NCBI RefSeq assembly: GCF_000620665.1
Contig: NZ_JIAU01000005.1
Span: 425,501 to 489,500, forward strand
Length of the DNA: 64,000 nt
Direction of reading: 5' to 3'
Source: Sphingomonas sp. URHD0057
GTDB taxonomy: Bacteria > Pseudomonadota > Alphaproteobacteria > Sphingomonadales > Sphingomonadaceae
The notes beneath the pieces are model-generated. The model searched no databases and was not told where the DNA came from. It was given only the letters and a program-made list of their open reading frames with translations. Shown in pieces: positions 53,090 to 60,963 of this stretch. Each line of letters starts with the position of its first letter. The stretch's first letter is position 1. Made by a program: the position numbers and the translations under genes.

Positions 53090-53899
53090 ATGGACACGCC
53101 GCTCGACGACCTGCAGCTCGCCGGACTTGGCGCCCGGCGGGTCAAGACGGACACCACGCCCGAAGAGCTGGTGCTGCCCCATGACGCCGAGCAGCGGCTC
53201 GGCTGGATCGCGGCCTGGCTGACCCAGCCGTCGCACGCGCTCAATGAATGGGGCGTCCATCACCTGATCGACGGCGGCTTCCGCGCCTTGTTCAGCGGGC
53301 CGAGCGGGACCGGAAAGACGATGGCTGCGATCGCGCTCGCCCAGGGCACCGAGCGGCCGCTGCTTAGCGTCGATCCGCGCGCCGTCGTCAGCAAGCATAT
53401 CGGCGAGACCGAGACGGATTTGAGCGAGCTGTTCGCCCGGGCCGAGCGGGATCGCGCGATCCTGCTGTTCGACGAGGCCGATGCATTGCTCGCCAAACGC
53501 AGCGAGGTGAAGGACGCGCACGACCGCTACGCCAACCTCGAGATCGCCTACCTGCTGCGGCGGATCGAGGCCTTCCAGGGCTTGGCGATCCTCGCGACCA
53601 ATTCGCGCGACCATCTCGATGAGGCCGCGATTCGCCGACTGGACGTCATCGTCGACTTTCCGCTTCCCGACGAAGCCGCTCGGCGGCAATTGTGGGAGCG
53701 GCTGCTCGGTTCGGTGAAGATGGCGAAGAGCGGCGACATCGATGTTGCCAAGCTCGCCAGCGAGTACGAATTGTGCGGCGGCGAGATCCTCCGCGCGGTG
53801 CGCATGGCGGCGCTGCAGGCCAGCAACGCCGCAGTCCCGCTCGACATGGCCGGACTGAAGTCGGCGGCGGCCGAGCGCGTGGCGATGCACGAAGGTTGA
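53090..53899 (+). CDS. AAA+ ATPase (CDC48/FtsH-like single module)
   Basis: 269 aa. Walker A FSGPSGTGKTMAAIALAQG, Walker B AILLFDEADALLAKRSEV, sensor 1 in LAILATNSRDHLDEAAIRRLD and the Arg fingers of IRRLDVIVDFPLPDEAAR. A lid domain with the GGEILRAVRMAALQA pattern ends the protein. Substrate or partner protein unknown. Start ATG 53090 follows GAGGGGAACG. Confidence 0.82.
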   Translation: MDTPLDDLQLAGLGARRVKTDTTPEELVLPHDAEQRLGWIAAWLTQPSHALNEWGVHHLIDGGFRALFSGPSGTGKTMAAIALAQGTERPLLSVDPRAVVSKHIGETETDLSELFARAERDRAILLFDEADALLAKRSEVKDAHDRYANLEIAYLLRRIEAFQGLAILATNSRDHLDEAAIRRLDVIVDFPLPDEAARRQLWERLLGSVKMAKSGDIDVAKLASEYELCGGEILRAVRMAALQASNAAVPLDMAGLKSAAAERVAMHEG

Positions 53900-53949
53900 G
53901 GTGCGAGCCCTAATTCAGCCGCGTCATTTCGCGATTGGTCGAACTTGCG

Positions 53950-54396
53950 TCAGGGATGAACGCAGACGTGCGATCCCGTGTCGCAGACGAATGAGCCAGC
54001 GCAGTCGGTGGTGACGTTGCACTGGCGGCGGCACGTGCCTTCCACCGAGGAGCAGCGGTAGCCGGACGCAGTGCAGTCTTCGGTCGCGCCGGAGCTGTTA
54101 CGCGACACTTCCTCACTCTCGCAATAAGCGTGGACGAGGCTGCCGCCCTTCTTGGTCCATTCGTCGAGCGTCGCCAAGGTCGCATTGAGCTTGTCGCTCA
54201 GCTCGCGCTTTTCGGCGCGGAGCTTGACGATCTGCGCCTGCGCATCCTCGATCGTCGTCACCTTCCTCGCCGCATCCGGGTCCTGCTGGAGGGTAACATT
54301 GAGCGGCGGGCGCTGGATCGGCTGGATCTGCATGACCTGGGCCGAGGCCGGCACCACGGCCAGCGCCGCGAGCGACAAAATGAGACGTAGACGCAT
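53950..54396 (-). CDS. Secreted Cys-rich protein with coiled coil
   Basis: 148 aa. Signal peptide MRLRLILSLAALAVVPASAQ, a coiled coil (DAQAQIVKLRAEKRELSDKL) near 50-80, and a C-terminal domain with seven cysteines (CESEEV through SHVCVHP), two of them in CRRQCN. The cysteine spacing resembles small EB/whey-acidic-like domains. Probably exported and disulfide-stabilised. Function unknown. Confidence 0.65.
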   Translation of the reverse strand: MRLRLILSLAALAVVPASAQVMQIQPIQRPPLNVTLQQDPDAARKVTTIEDAQAQIVKLRAEKRELSDKLNATLATLDEWTKKGGSLVHAYCESEEVSRNSSGATEDCTASGYRCSSVEGTCRRQCNVTTDCAGSFVCDTGSHVCVHP

Positions 54397-54517
54397 GGCG
54401 CGAAACTCCCCCTGCCACGAACCGGCGATACTCTATGCCTTTGCTAAACAAGGTCAATCGTCGCCGCGGCCGACATTAACCCGGCCGTCACCTAATGTCG
54501 GGTAGACGACGCGGGCG

Positions 54518-54700
54518 ATGAGCAAGCATTGGAACCCCGACGACGTTGTGCTGCGTCTGCGCGAGGAGCGCGCGGCGCAGGCGAAACCGCGCTGGCCGCA
54601 CGGCGCCACGGCGGGGCTGGTGCTGGTCGCCGTGGCCTGCTTCGGGGTGGCGGCGGTGCTTTATCATGTCGCCGGCCCGCGAGACGTGTTCGCGCCCTGA
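54518..54700 (+). CDS. Small single-helix membrane protein, 60 aa
   Basis: A polar amphipathic start (MSKHWNPDDVVLRLREERAA) precedes one helix (GLVLVAVACFGVAAVLYHVA). Stop lies one base from the convergent SH3-like gene. Function unknown. Confidence 0.55.
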   Translation: MSKHWNPDDVVLRLREERAAQAKPRWPHGATAGLVLVAVACFGVAAVLYHVAGPRDVFAP

Positions 54701-54701
54701 A

Positions 54702-55265
54702 CTAGCGCGGGTTGAGCGTCAGGCAGATCGGGCTGTCGTCGTAATAGCTCGAGCAATCGAGCGCTTCATAATCGTGGCGGATCCACCCCCGCCGGCCATC
54801 GGCTAGGCGCACGCTCACCCAATCGGTGGCGCGAAAGTTCACCAGCACGCGGAAGTCGTCCTGAACAATCGTAACATCGCGGCCGTCGGCGGCGCGGCCC
54901 GCGAAATAGCCCTCTCCCTCGCTGTAGAGCAGGCGAATCCGGCTGACCCTGGGCAGGCGGATGAGGAGCTTGCCGTTCGGATCGTAGTTGGCGACCTCCT
55001 TGTTCAGTACGGCGGTGCCGATCCGGGTGGTCCAGATTTGCCCTCCCAGCACGGTCAGCCGCGTGCCCTTGGGCAAAGTCGCCAGCGCCTTGGCCGCGAA
55101 CGGCCGCGCGTAGAGGGGCAGCGCCTTGGTGACGAGCCAATTGCCGCGATCGAAGCAGCCTTCGCCCTGGCATCCCAGCGAGACCACCGGCGCCCGCAGC
55201 GGCCTGGCGTCGGCGGGGCCGGCGCAGATCGCGGCGAGCAGCAGGAGGGCGGACCGGGCGCGCAT
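54702..55265 (-). CDS. Exported SH3-like domain protein
   Basis: 187 aa with signal peptide (MRARSALLLLAAICAGPADA). Residues about 60-105 form a bacterial SH3-like barrel (ALPLYARPFAAKALATLPKG) and a second beta-rich part includes WVSVRLADGRRGWIRHDY. Such domains bind peptidoglycan or act in envelope stability. Conserved cysteines near the C-terminus (LDCSSYYDDSPICL). Confidence 0.7.
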   Translation of the reverse strand: MRARSALLLLAAICAGPADARPLRAPVVSLGCQGEGCFDRGNWLVTKALPLYARPFAAKALATLPKGTRLTVLGGQIWTTRIGTAVLNKEVANYDPNGKLLIRLPRVSRIRLLYSEGEGYFAGRAADGRDVTIVQDDFRVLVNFRATDWVSVRLADGRRGWIRHDYEALDCSSYYDDSPICLTLNPR

Positions 55266-55351
55266 GATGGTTTTGTACGTGACGTCCTTAATGATTTCAC
55301 GAACGTTCGCTAACCGACCGCTAACCCATTGCCGCTAAGCTTGCGCCCGAG

Positions 55352-55573
55352 ATGATCAAGCGTTCGAACCTTCGCCGCCCGACGGTGCCGCTCGGCGGCG
55401 CCGCGCGCCCGTCGCGCATCCGCCGCGATCCGGTGCCGGTCGCCAGCCCCAAAAAGAAGCCGGTCCAGGCCTATCCGACCGAGCGCGAAGTGTGGACCGT
55501 GGTGATCGGAGTGGTCCTGTTCGCGCTCGCCATCACCGTGATCACCGTCGGGACCAGCAACTACATCAACTAG
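55352..55573 (+). CDS. Small single-helix membrane protein, 73 aa
   Basis: Strongly basic N-terminus (RRPTVPLGGAARPSRIRR) followed by one transmembrane helix (WTVVIGVVLFALAITVITVG). Divergent from the SH3-like gene. Unknown function. Confidence 0.55.
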   Translation: MIKRSNLRRPTVPLGGAARPSRIRRDPVPVASPKKKPVQAYPTEREVWTVVIGVVLFALAITVITVGTSNYIN

Positions 55574-55579
55574 GTCTAT

Positions 55580-55984
55580 TCACTCGGGCTTGATCGCCCA
55601 GGCTTCGACTTCGACAAGATACTGATCGGCGGCGAGGCGCGGCACGTAGACCAATGTCGAGGCCGGCCGGACGTCGCCGAGGATCGCCTTGCGAGTCCCG
55701 GCGACCGTCGCCAAGTCCATCGCCCGCACAAGATAGGTGTTGAGCTTGATCAGATGCTGCGGGCCCGCGCCTTCGCTTTCGAGAATGGCGACGATGTTGC
55801 GAAGCGCATTCTCATATTGCCGCTCGGGTTCGGCCGGGACCGTCCCATCGCGGTCGTTGCCGACCTGACCGGCAATGGCGAAGACTTGCGCGCCGGGCGG
55901 CACGACGGCGACATGCGAGTAAGCGCCGATCGGCGGCGCGACGGTATCCGGATTGCGGAACGCGGGTAGGGGTGCGTCGGTCAT
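55580..55984 (-). CDS. RidA-family protein (enamine/imine deaminase)
   Basis: 134 aa. YjgF/RidA fold: AYSHVAVVPPGAQVFAIAGQVG, NALRNIVAILESEGAGPQHL, and VYVPRLAADQYLVEVEAWAI with the conserved C-terminal Glu/Arg region. Hydrolyses reactive 2-aminoacrylate-type imines, protecting PLP enzymes. RidA subfamily assignment is uncertain. Confidence 0.85.
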   Translation of the reverse strand: MTDAPLPAFRNPDTVAPPIGAYSHVAVVPPGAQVFAIAGQVGNDRDGTVPAEPERQYENALRNIVAILESEGAGPQHLIKLNTYLVRAMDLATVAGTRKAILGDVRPASTLVYVPRLAADQYLVEVEAWAIKPE

Positions 55985-56126
55985 GGCGCGGCTCTCCTGT
56001 CGTGCGGGGATTGCGGACGAGCTTAGATCGCGCGCCGCGGCCGCCGCAAGCGGGCGACACCACCATGCTTCGATCGCGACGCGAAAGCCGCGGTTTTGCC
56101 GAAGACTTTAAGGCCGCGCGCCGGCT

Positions 56127-56222
56127 TCAGCGGAGCAGGAGCAGGATCACGACGATGGTCAGGATTCCGCCGGCGAAGCCGTAGACGCCGTATTTTTGCG
56201 TTTGCGTGAGCTGGTTGAGCAT
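56127..56222 (-). CDS. 31-aa membrane peptide
   Basis: ATG 56222 is preceded by AAGGGGAACCAC. The product has a polar start (MLNQLTQTQKYGVYGF) followed by one helix (GGILTIVVILLLLR). Good ribosome site, hydrophobic body and clean stop support a real small protein, although it is too short for routine gene finding. Unknown function. Confidence 0.55.
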   Translation of the reverse strand: MLNQLTQTQKYGVYGFAGGILTIVVILLLLR

Positions 56223-56335
56223 GTGGTTCCCCTTCGTCCTCCAGCCTAGCTGCGCGGCCGGTCATGGCAAGCCGGGCCGCTCTTCGGCCGGCGAATGTTC
56301 GCGAATGTTCGCAGTGACGTCGCGCGTTGTGCGGT

Positions 56336-57100
56336 TCACGACGGGGTGTCGGTGAGCCCGTCAAGCAACCCGGCGAAGGAGGCGGCGGCTTCGGCCTGCG
56401 GATCGGCGTCGCCGCGCTGCTCCCACGGCAGCGCGAAGCGCTTAGGATCGAGCCGCGCGAGCAGCCACGTCAGCATCTTGTCGCTGGGCACGCGCCGTTC
56501 GGCGACCAGCTCGCCGCCCTGATAGACCTGCTCGATGCGGCCGTTGATGGCCCGATCGAAGGCGATCGGCGACAGCCGCCCGACGGCCAGCTGCTCGGCC
56601 ACGCGCCAGCCCTTGTCGAACGCGGGAGAGCGGACGCGCAGCGCCTGAGCCGAGCGGGCGGAGAGCCGCGCAGCGGCGGCGGCGAGGTGGACCTGGCCCG
56701 TCTCCGCAAGCACGGTCAGGAACAGCTTCTGGCGCTCCGCGCTCCAGCCGGCGAGCCGCTTGCGGGAGGATTCGAGAGGAATGCCGTCGAACGGCATCGC
56801 TGTGATGGGACATTGTTTCCCCTCCCCTTGATGGGGAGGGGTAGGGGCGGGGTGACCGTCGACGTCGAGCGCGGCCCCACCATCACCCCCTCCCAACCCT
56901 CCCCCATCGAGGGGGAGGGCTTCCGAAGGCGGGAGCAGATCGGTGGGCCAGGCGATGTCCTGCTGCGGGAGCGGGACCAGCGACAGGCGCGGTCCGCCGA
57001 CCTCGTCGGCAGCTTCGGCCACTGCCTCGAACTTCCTGGTGGCGTTGGACCAATCGTCGAATTCCTCGACCGTCATTTCCTTCGGCACGCGTCTAGCCAT
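56336..57100 (-). CDS. Helix-turn-helix protein carrying an in-frame palindromic repeat
   Basis: 254 aa from ATG 57100, with a strong AAGGAGGAATGGGTTC site. N-terminal MARRVPKEMTVEEFDDWS resembles a small regulatory segment. The C-terminal 140 residues (LAGWSAERQKLFLTVLAETG, then AAAAARLSARSAQALRV) look like the HTH of terminase-small-subunit-like or related DNA-binding proteins. Between them, residues about 61-95 are encoded by a mobile palindromic element (56819-56919). It adds a Gly/Pro-rich insert without breaking the frame. Confidence 0.65.
   Translation of the reverse strand: MARRVPKEMTVEEFDDWSNATRKFEAVAEAADEVGGPRLSLVPLPQQDIAWPTDLLPPSEALPLDGGGLGGGDGGAALDVDGHPAPTPPHQGEGKQCPITAMPFDGIPLESSRKRLAGWSAERQKLFLTVLAETGQVHLAAAAARLSARSAQALRVRSPAFDKGWRVAEQLAVGRLSPIAFDRAINGRIEQVYQGGELVAERRVPSDKMLTWLLARLDPKRFALPWEQRGDADPQAEAAASFAGLLDGLTDTPS
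56819..56919. repeat. RPE-like palindromic element inside a coding gene
   Basis: Two near-perfect hairpins, CCCCTCCCC-TTGAT-GGGGAGGGG (56819-56841) and CCCTCCCCC-ATCGA-GGGGGAGGG (56897-56919), flank GC-rich complementary inner arms (GGGGCGGGGTGA and CCCCACCATCACCCC). It reads through in frame in the minus-strand gene as a Gly/Pro-rich segment. Confidence 0.75.
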
Positions 57101-57214
57101 GAACCCATTCCTCCTTTTGTGAGACGGGCAGTATGAACCAAATAGGTGCGTGTAGGAAAATGGTTTGTGCGGCGATTGTTGACATGTTTGGACCAATCCG
57201 CTATATGATGCTTT

Positions 57215-58171
57215 ATGGACATCAACGGCATCACAGACATCGCCCGCTACCTTACGGATGAGGAAGCCGCCCAGAACGCGCTAGCGCAGTTGCGTTGGCC
57301 GAACGGCGTGGAGTGCCCGCTCTGTGACGGCGGCAAGAAGGTGTACGAGGTCAAGTACACGCACATCGACTCGCGTACCGGCGAGGTTAAGCCGACCGTC
57401 CGCAAACAGTGGAAGTGCGGTGCTTGCCGGAAGAAATTCAGCGTAACCTCGCGCTCGATTTTCGAGGGCGCGCATATCCCGGTCGGCAAATGGATCTACG
57501 CCATTTTCTTGATGTGCAGTTCAAAGAAGGGAGTGAGCGCCAACCAGCTCAGCCGCGAGTTGAACGTTTCGTACAAGAGCGCATGGTTCATGTGCCACCG
57601 CGTCCGCGAGGCCATGCTTCAAGAGCCTCTGCGGGGGATGCTAGGCGGCGGCAAGTATTCGGTAGTCGAACTCGACGAGACGTTCGTGGGCGGCAAACCT
57701 AAGAACAACCGCCACGCGAACCGCACATCAGCAGCGGGCAAAAAAACGGCGGTGATGACGCTACTGGATCGGCGCGGCGATGTGAAAACCGTCGTGGTGC
57801 CGGACACGCGCATGGGAACGCTGCAAGAGCTGGCAAAGCCTATCGTTCATCCGGAAACAACCGTGATGACCGACCAGCACGCGAGCTACTACGGCCTGCA
57901 TGAGCATTTCACGGACCATTTTACGGTCAATCACAACAAAGAGTTCGTACGGGGCGTAATCCACACGAACTTTGCGGAGTCCTACCACAGCCTGCTGAAG
58001 CGCGGCATTGTGGGTGCCTTCCATCACGTCAGTGAAAAGCACCTGTCGCGGTATTTGGCTGAGTTCGACCGCCGCTGGAACACTCGCAAGGACCGGGACG
58101 GCGTTCGTACTACAAACGTTCTTCGTTCAGCTCAGGGCAAGCGTCTGAGATATAAAGAGGTTATCGCATAA
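57215..58171 (+). CDS. IS1595-family (ISXO2-like) transposase
   Basis: 318 aa. An N-terminal zinc-ribbon (CPLCDGG and CGACRKKF) leads into the ISXO2-like DDE/N catalytic domain: VVELDETFVGGKPKN, VMTDQHASYYG and IHTNFAESYHSLLKRG (acidic residues in the first two, Asn/Glu in the third). No clear terminal inverted repeats or target duplications were found around it, so it may be a relic or a domesticated copy. AT-richer than the neighbours. Confidence 0.85.
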   Translation: MDINGITDIARYLTDEEAAQNALAQLRWPNGVECPLCDGGKKVYEVKYTHIDSRTGEVKPTVRKQWKCGACRKKFSVTSRSIFEGAHIPVGKWIYAIFLMCSSKKGVSANQLSRELNVSYKSAWFMCHRVREAMLQEPLRGMLGGGKYSVVELDETFVGGKPKNNRHANRTSAAGKKTAVMTLLDRRGDVKTVVVPDTRMGTLQELAKPIVHPETTVMTDQHASYYGLHEHFTDHFTVNHNKEFVRGVIHTNFAESYHSLLKRGIVGAFHHVSEKHLSRYLAEFDRRWNTRKDRDGVRTTNVLRSAQGKRLRYKEVIA

Positions 58172-58304
58172 GTGCGTTGAGGTATTGAAACTTTAACCCA
58201 CCTCATGCATTATGGTTTAGCGCTGTTGGCGATGCGAATGCGCACCTACCCCGTAAAAAGGGTCCGCGAATGTGGCTAAGAGGCTTCGCTAGGGATTATA
58301 CCCG

Positions 58305-58336
58305 GAAATAGCTCCTGCGGGGGCTATTTCTTTATC
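58305..58336. terminator. Bidirectional terminator hairpin
   Basis: GAAATAGC and GCTATTTC form the stem of a hairpin with a GC-rich upper part, followed on the plus strand by TTTATC. It overlaps the stop codon of the minus-strand gene and ends the transposase transcript. Confidence 0.55.
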
Positions 58337-58851
58337 TGCTTCCAATTGATCTTCCGACCATCGATCGCTGCACCGACGACCGCTTTAAAGCTCGCGTAGG
58401 GCGCATCCAGGTTCGCGTTGTGTTTCACGTGGGCGCTCACGACGGTCAGGATCACATCATAATGCCGCGACGGCCGGGCTTTGATCTTGAAAGCCACAAG
58501 GTGATGCCGTTTCGTATCAATTGGAATGCAGACATTGTAGCGGCCCTTGTCGAGTAGCACGTCGCCATTGACCGCGGCGCGTACGGCCTGATCAAGGCCG
58601 AGCGAATGCTCGTAACGCTCGTGGCAGAAAGCGCGGCGGTTGCCGCCGTCCATGACGAAATAGTCGGGCGTGTGATGTGGCAGGACATTGCCCGCAAAGG
58701 TATGGACGCCGAACTCGACCCGGATTCTGTGCGGGGGCAAGTCCCCGGCACGCGGACACTCCATGATGAACGGGTTGAGGTGGCTAAGATCATACGTCTT
58801 GCCGTGAATGACCTTGGCGGCCCACCTCTTCGAAGTCTGATCGTTGTTCAC
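58324..58851 (-). CDS. Accessory protein of unknown function
   Basis: 175 aa from GTG 58851, the first start after the tRNA-like sequence; a longer frame runs back through that RNA and is not believed. Sequence includes VIHGKTYDLSHLNPFIMECP, a His-rich stretch FAGNVLPHHTPDYFVMDGGN and a basic C-terminus (NWKQIKK). No domain recognised. Position beside a transposase and a tRNA-like gene, and non-core codon use, indicate a mobile origin. Confidence 0.55.
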   Translation of the reverse strand: MNNDQTSKRWAAKVIHGKTYDLSHLNPFIMECPRAGDLPPHRIRVEFGVHTFAGNVLPHHTPDYFVMDGGNRRAFCHERYEHSLGLDQAVRAAVNGDVLLDKGRYNVCIPIDTKRHHLVAFKIKARPSRHYDVILTVVSAHVKHNANLDAPYASFKAVVGAAIDGRKINWKQIKK

Positions 58852-58880
58852 ACGCGCACCTGACTCTGTTACATGAAGTG

Positions 58881-58964
58881 TGCCCCCGCCCGAGTTCGCA
58901 TCGGGACGGCCCGAAGGCCACCGGCAACCTACGCCGGCGCGTCTGCTAGTTCCGCCACGGGGGC
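58881..58964 (-). tRNA. Degenerate class II tRNA, tRNA-Leu-like with AGG anticodon (possible pseudo-tRNA)
   Basis: Seven-bp acceptor GCCCCCG/CGGGGGC, Leu-like D-arm region, perfect CCGGC/GCCGG anticodon stem with loop GTAGGTT (U33 present, anticodon AGG), a long variable arm GGCC-TTCG-GGCC, and T-arm CCCGA-TGCGAAC-TCGGG with discriminator A. The D-loop lacks the G18-G19 pair and the T-loop has TGC instead of TTC, and CCA is not encoded. The fold is intact, but tertiary contacts and anticodon identity are abnormal. Confidence 0.55.
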
Positions 58965-58981
58965 ACAGGGTAAGTCTGGGT

Positions 58982-59081
58982 TCGCCCACCGGGTGGCAGA
59001 GGGGTTCCAGCCCTCTCCATCCGGCCTGACCCTTCAGGCCTAGCCCACCGCGCAAGTCAGAATCTCTAGGCGGGTGGGCGA
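58982..59081 (-). ncRNA. Structured RNA element beside the tRNA-like gene
   Basis: TCGCCCACC (59081-59073) pairs with GGTGGGCGA (58990-58982) to enclose two further stems: GGCCTGA-AGGG-TCAGGCC (59040-59023) and AGAGGG-CTGGAAC-CCCTCT (59016-58998). The second stem's loop resembles a mutated T-loop. The helices do not make a standard cloverleaf, so the RNA class is unknown. Confidence 0.35.
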
Positions 59082-59232
59082 TCACTCGGGTGGCGGCACG
59101 GTTTCCTCCATTGCTTGGATTCACCCGTTAGATCGAATCTATACGCCGGTCTAGTGGAAAAGACGCAATCGCTTTCCACTTGAAGTTTATTCCACCTGTG
59201 CTACGCCGCGCTTCACGAAAGCGAGGTGGCCT

Positions 59233-60051
59233 ATGTCTAAGGTGCGCAGCCCGAACTTCCCGGTGGTCGATTTGCCGGCCGCCATTGAGTCCGTTGGTAA
59301 GATTTATTTGAGAGAGAAACGCGGCAAGTTCCCTAAGGAATCGGCCGCTAGGCACCTCGGCTACACGAGCATCAACGGACGCTCGCTTGGCATGATTGCC
59401 GCGCTGCGCGCGTACGGGCTTCTTGAGGGGCGCGGCAACGACCTCGTGGTGACGCCGGACGCGATTGCGCTGTTGGAAGCACCTCAGGACAGTCATGATC
59501 GGTTAGAGGCGCTGGAAAGGGCAATAAGCGCTCCGCCGATGTTCCAGCGCATCATGGAGCAATATCCGGGCGGGACAAGTCCGCAGACCTTGAAATGGTG
59601 GCTCATTCAACAGGGCTTTACGTCTGATGGGGCGGATAAGGCGACGGCCATCTATCTCCGCACTAGAGAGCTTGTAACGCGGAATCAGGGCGCGTATGAA
59701 ATGGCGACAGACGTGGAGCGAGAAGGGCAGCTTGCGGACGCCATGCAGAGCGATCCGAAGATGCAAAACATCTTCCACGGCCTGTTTGAGACACCGCAGC
59801 CGCAAGCTCCGGCTCAAAGGCCGAAGCCCGCTGCTAGAGAAGAAGGATTGGCCATGGCGGTCCATGAGCGAGTGCTGCAATCTGGCATGCTCTCGAAGCA
59901 GGCCAGCTATCGCGTGATCGTGTCTGGGCCGGTGGGCATTGCTGAGATTGAGCGACTTATTGCGAAGATCGAGATGGATAAGGATATTCTCTCAGAGCCG
60001 GACGACGACTTTACTGATCCAGCTACGGACGGCGTCGACATTAGTGCCTGA
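59233..60051 (+). CDS. Accessory DNA-binding-like protein of unknown function
   Basis: 272 aa from ATG 59233 (AAAGCGAGGTGGCCT upstream). An N-terminal winged-helix-like part (FPKESAARHLGYTSINGRSL, AALRAYGLLEGRGNDLVVTP) resembles proteins often found in plasmids and phages. A proline-rich linker near 187-205 leads to a C-terminal part (YRVIVSGPVGIAEIERLIAK). Its stop overlaps the next small gene. Function not assigned. Confidence 0.6.
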   Translation: MSKVRSPNFPVVDLPAAIESVGKIYLREKRGKFPKESAARHLGYTSINGRSLGMIAALRAYGLLEGRGNDLVVTPDAIALLEAPQDSHDRLEALERAISAPPMFQRIMEQYPGGTSPQTLKWWLIQQGFTSDGADKATAIYLRTRELVTRNQGAYEMATDVEREGQLADAMQSDPKMQNIFHGLFETPQPQAPAQRPKPAAREEGLAMAVHERVLQSGMLSKQASYRVIVSGPVGIAEIERLIAKIEMDKDILSEPDDDFTDPATDGVDISA

Positions 60052-60193
60052 GGAAAAACCAGTCAGCCTCGCGCCGCTCACGCTCGATCAGGCGCTGGAA
60101 GCAATCATCAAGGTGCGGCTTGATCCCGCAACAGAGCGGAAGGCTGCGGCTCAAAAAGCGAAGTCGAAGAAGAAGGCCCCGCCACCTAAGTGA
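60044..60193 (+). CDS. Small 49-aa helical protein
   Basis: GTG 60044 overlaps the preceding stop by 8 bases. Product PEEKPVSLAPLTLDQALEAI then a Lys-rich end (KAAAQKAKSKKKAPPPK). No strong ribosome site, but the overlap and a terminator-like hairpin over its 3' end support it as a small passenger of the preceding gene. Confidence 0.45.
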   Translation: MPEEKPVSLAPLTLDQALEAIIKVRLDPATERKAAAQKAKSKKKAPPPK

Positions 60194-60205
60194 TCGGGGC
60201 CTTCT
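60171..60205 (+). terminator. Strong hairpin spanning a stop codon
   Basis: AGAAGGCCCCG and CGGGGCCTTCT form a perfect 11-bp stem around the last codons and TGA of the small gene. There is no T-tract (GCAAAAGG follows), so it may act as an attenuating or stabilising hairpin rather than a classical terminator. Confidence 0.45.
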
Positions 60206-60221
60206 GCAAAAGGGGTCGCTG

Positions 60222-60446
60222 ATGGATTGGTTTGCAATTCTCTATTTTGGCTGCGGAATTGCGGCAATCCTGCTGCCGGACGGTAAGCCGCCAATGCAGC
60301 GGACGCGGCAGAGCTGGGTCTGGGTGCCCTTCGCGCTTGTGTGGGGACCCCTCGCTCTGGTTGCGGCATGGACCACGAGAACCGCCAATCTCCGGCGGCT
60401 AGAGGCAGAGCGTGAGTTTGATCGCGAGTTCAAGCGCAAACGCTAA
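60222..60446 (+). CDS. Small two-helix membrane protein, 74 aa
   Basis: ATG 60222 follows AAAAGGGGTCGCTG. Helices at MDWFAILYFGCGIAAILLPD and WVWVPFALVWGPLALVAAWT, then a very charged tail (RRLEAEREFDREFKRKR). Unknown function; probably part of the accessory region. Confidence 0.5.
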   Translation: MDWFAILYFGCGIAAILLPDGKPPMQRTRQSWVWVPFALVWGPLALVAAWTTRTANLRRLEAEREFDREFKRKR

Positions 60447-60549
60447 CCCACTGGGCTACCACCCGTTAAGGATGGTCCAAACAACTGCATGATCGCCGTT
60501 TGTGCGGGCCGGTGGCATCATGCATGATCGCCCGGAGGGGATCGTTGTG

Positions 60550-60951
60550 ATGCGCAAGCAGATCAGCTCTTTGCTGTTCATCGTCGCGGGGCTGCTCGTG
60601 TCGCTCGAGGTGTTCGTCGGACTTTCGCTGATGCAGGGCGGACGACCGCTCGCAGAACAGGCCCAGCACCTTGTCCGTTTCGCCGGATTGTCGATTGCGG
60701 CTCTCGCGCTTGCCACCGCCGTTTGTCCGGACCACCGGCTGCTGTCGCTCGGGCGTGCGCTGGTGCTCGGTGCGGCGCTTGGAATTGTCGTCAGCCTCCC
60801 GGCCTACGCGGCGGTGCCCGATCGCGCCCAGCTGACGTGGCAGCTCGGGCTCATGAATGTACTTGTGGTGGGAGGGATCGGAGCGCTGATCTTCGTTCGG
60901 GCCGGCGGTGTCTTCCCGGGCAGGCGCCGCGCTCCGTCACGCACAGAGTAA
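60550..60951 (+). CDS. Four-helix membrane protein
   Basis: 133 aa from ATG 60550, chosen for GGAGGGGATCGTTGTG upstream; in-frame starts at 60502 and 60520 exist. Helices near 5-25, 45-62, 69-88 and 100-118. Start MRKQISSLLFIVAGLLVSLE. No family recognised. Short GCATGATCGCC direct repeats lie just upstream (about 60487 and 60523). Confidence 0.55.
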   Translation: MRKQISSLLFIVAGLLVSLEVFVGLSLMQGGRPLAEQAQHLVRFAGLSIAALALATAVCPDHRLLSLGRALVLGAALGIVVSLPAYAAVPDRAQLTWQLGLMNVLVVGGIGALIFVRAGGVFPGRRRAPSRTE

Positions 60952-60963
60952 GGGAGGCTCCTT

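Noticed and set aside
53090-53899. AAA+ ATPase as a defence component
   Set aside because: Surroundings are ordinary small envelope genes with core-like composition and no nuclease or other effector nearby.
56819-56919. Paired GC-rich hairpins as transcription terminators
   Set aside because: They sit within an intact reading frame with a strong ribosome site and have no T-tracts, so an in-frame repeat is the better reading.
58852-59124. N-terminal extension of the unknown gene at 58324
   Set aside because: The extra codons run straight through the tRNA-like and structured RNA elements; GTG 58851 with AGGTG upstream is preferred.
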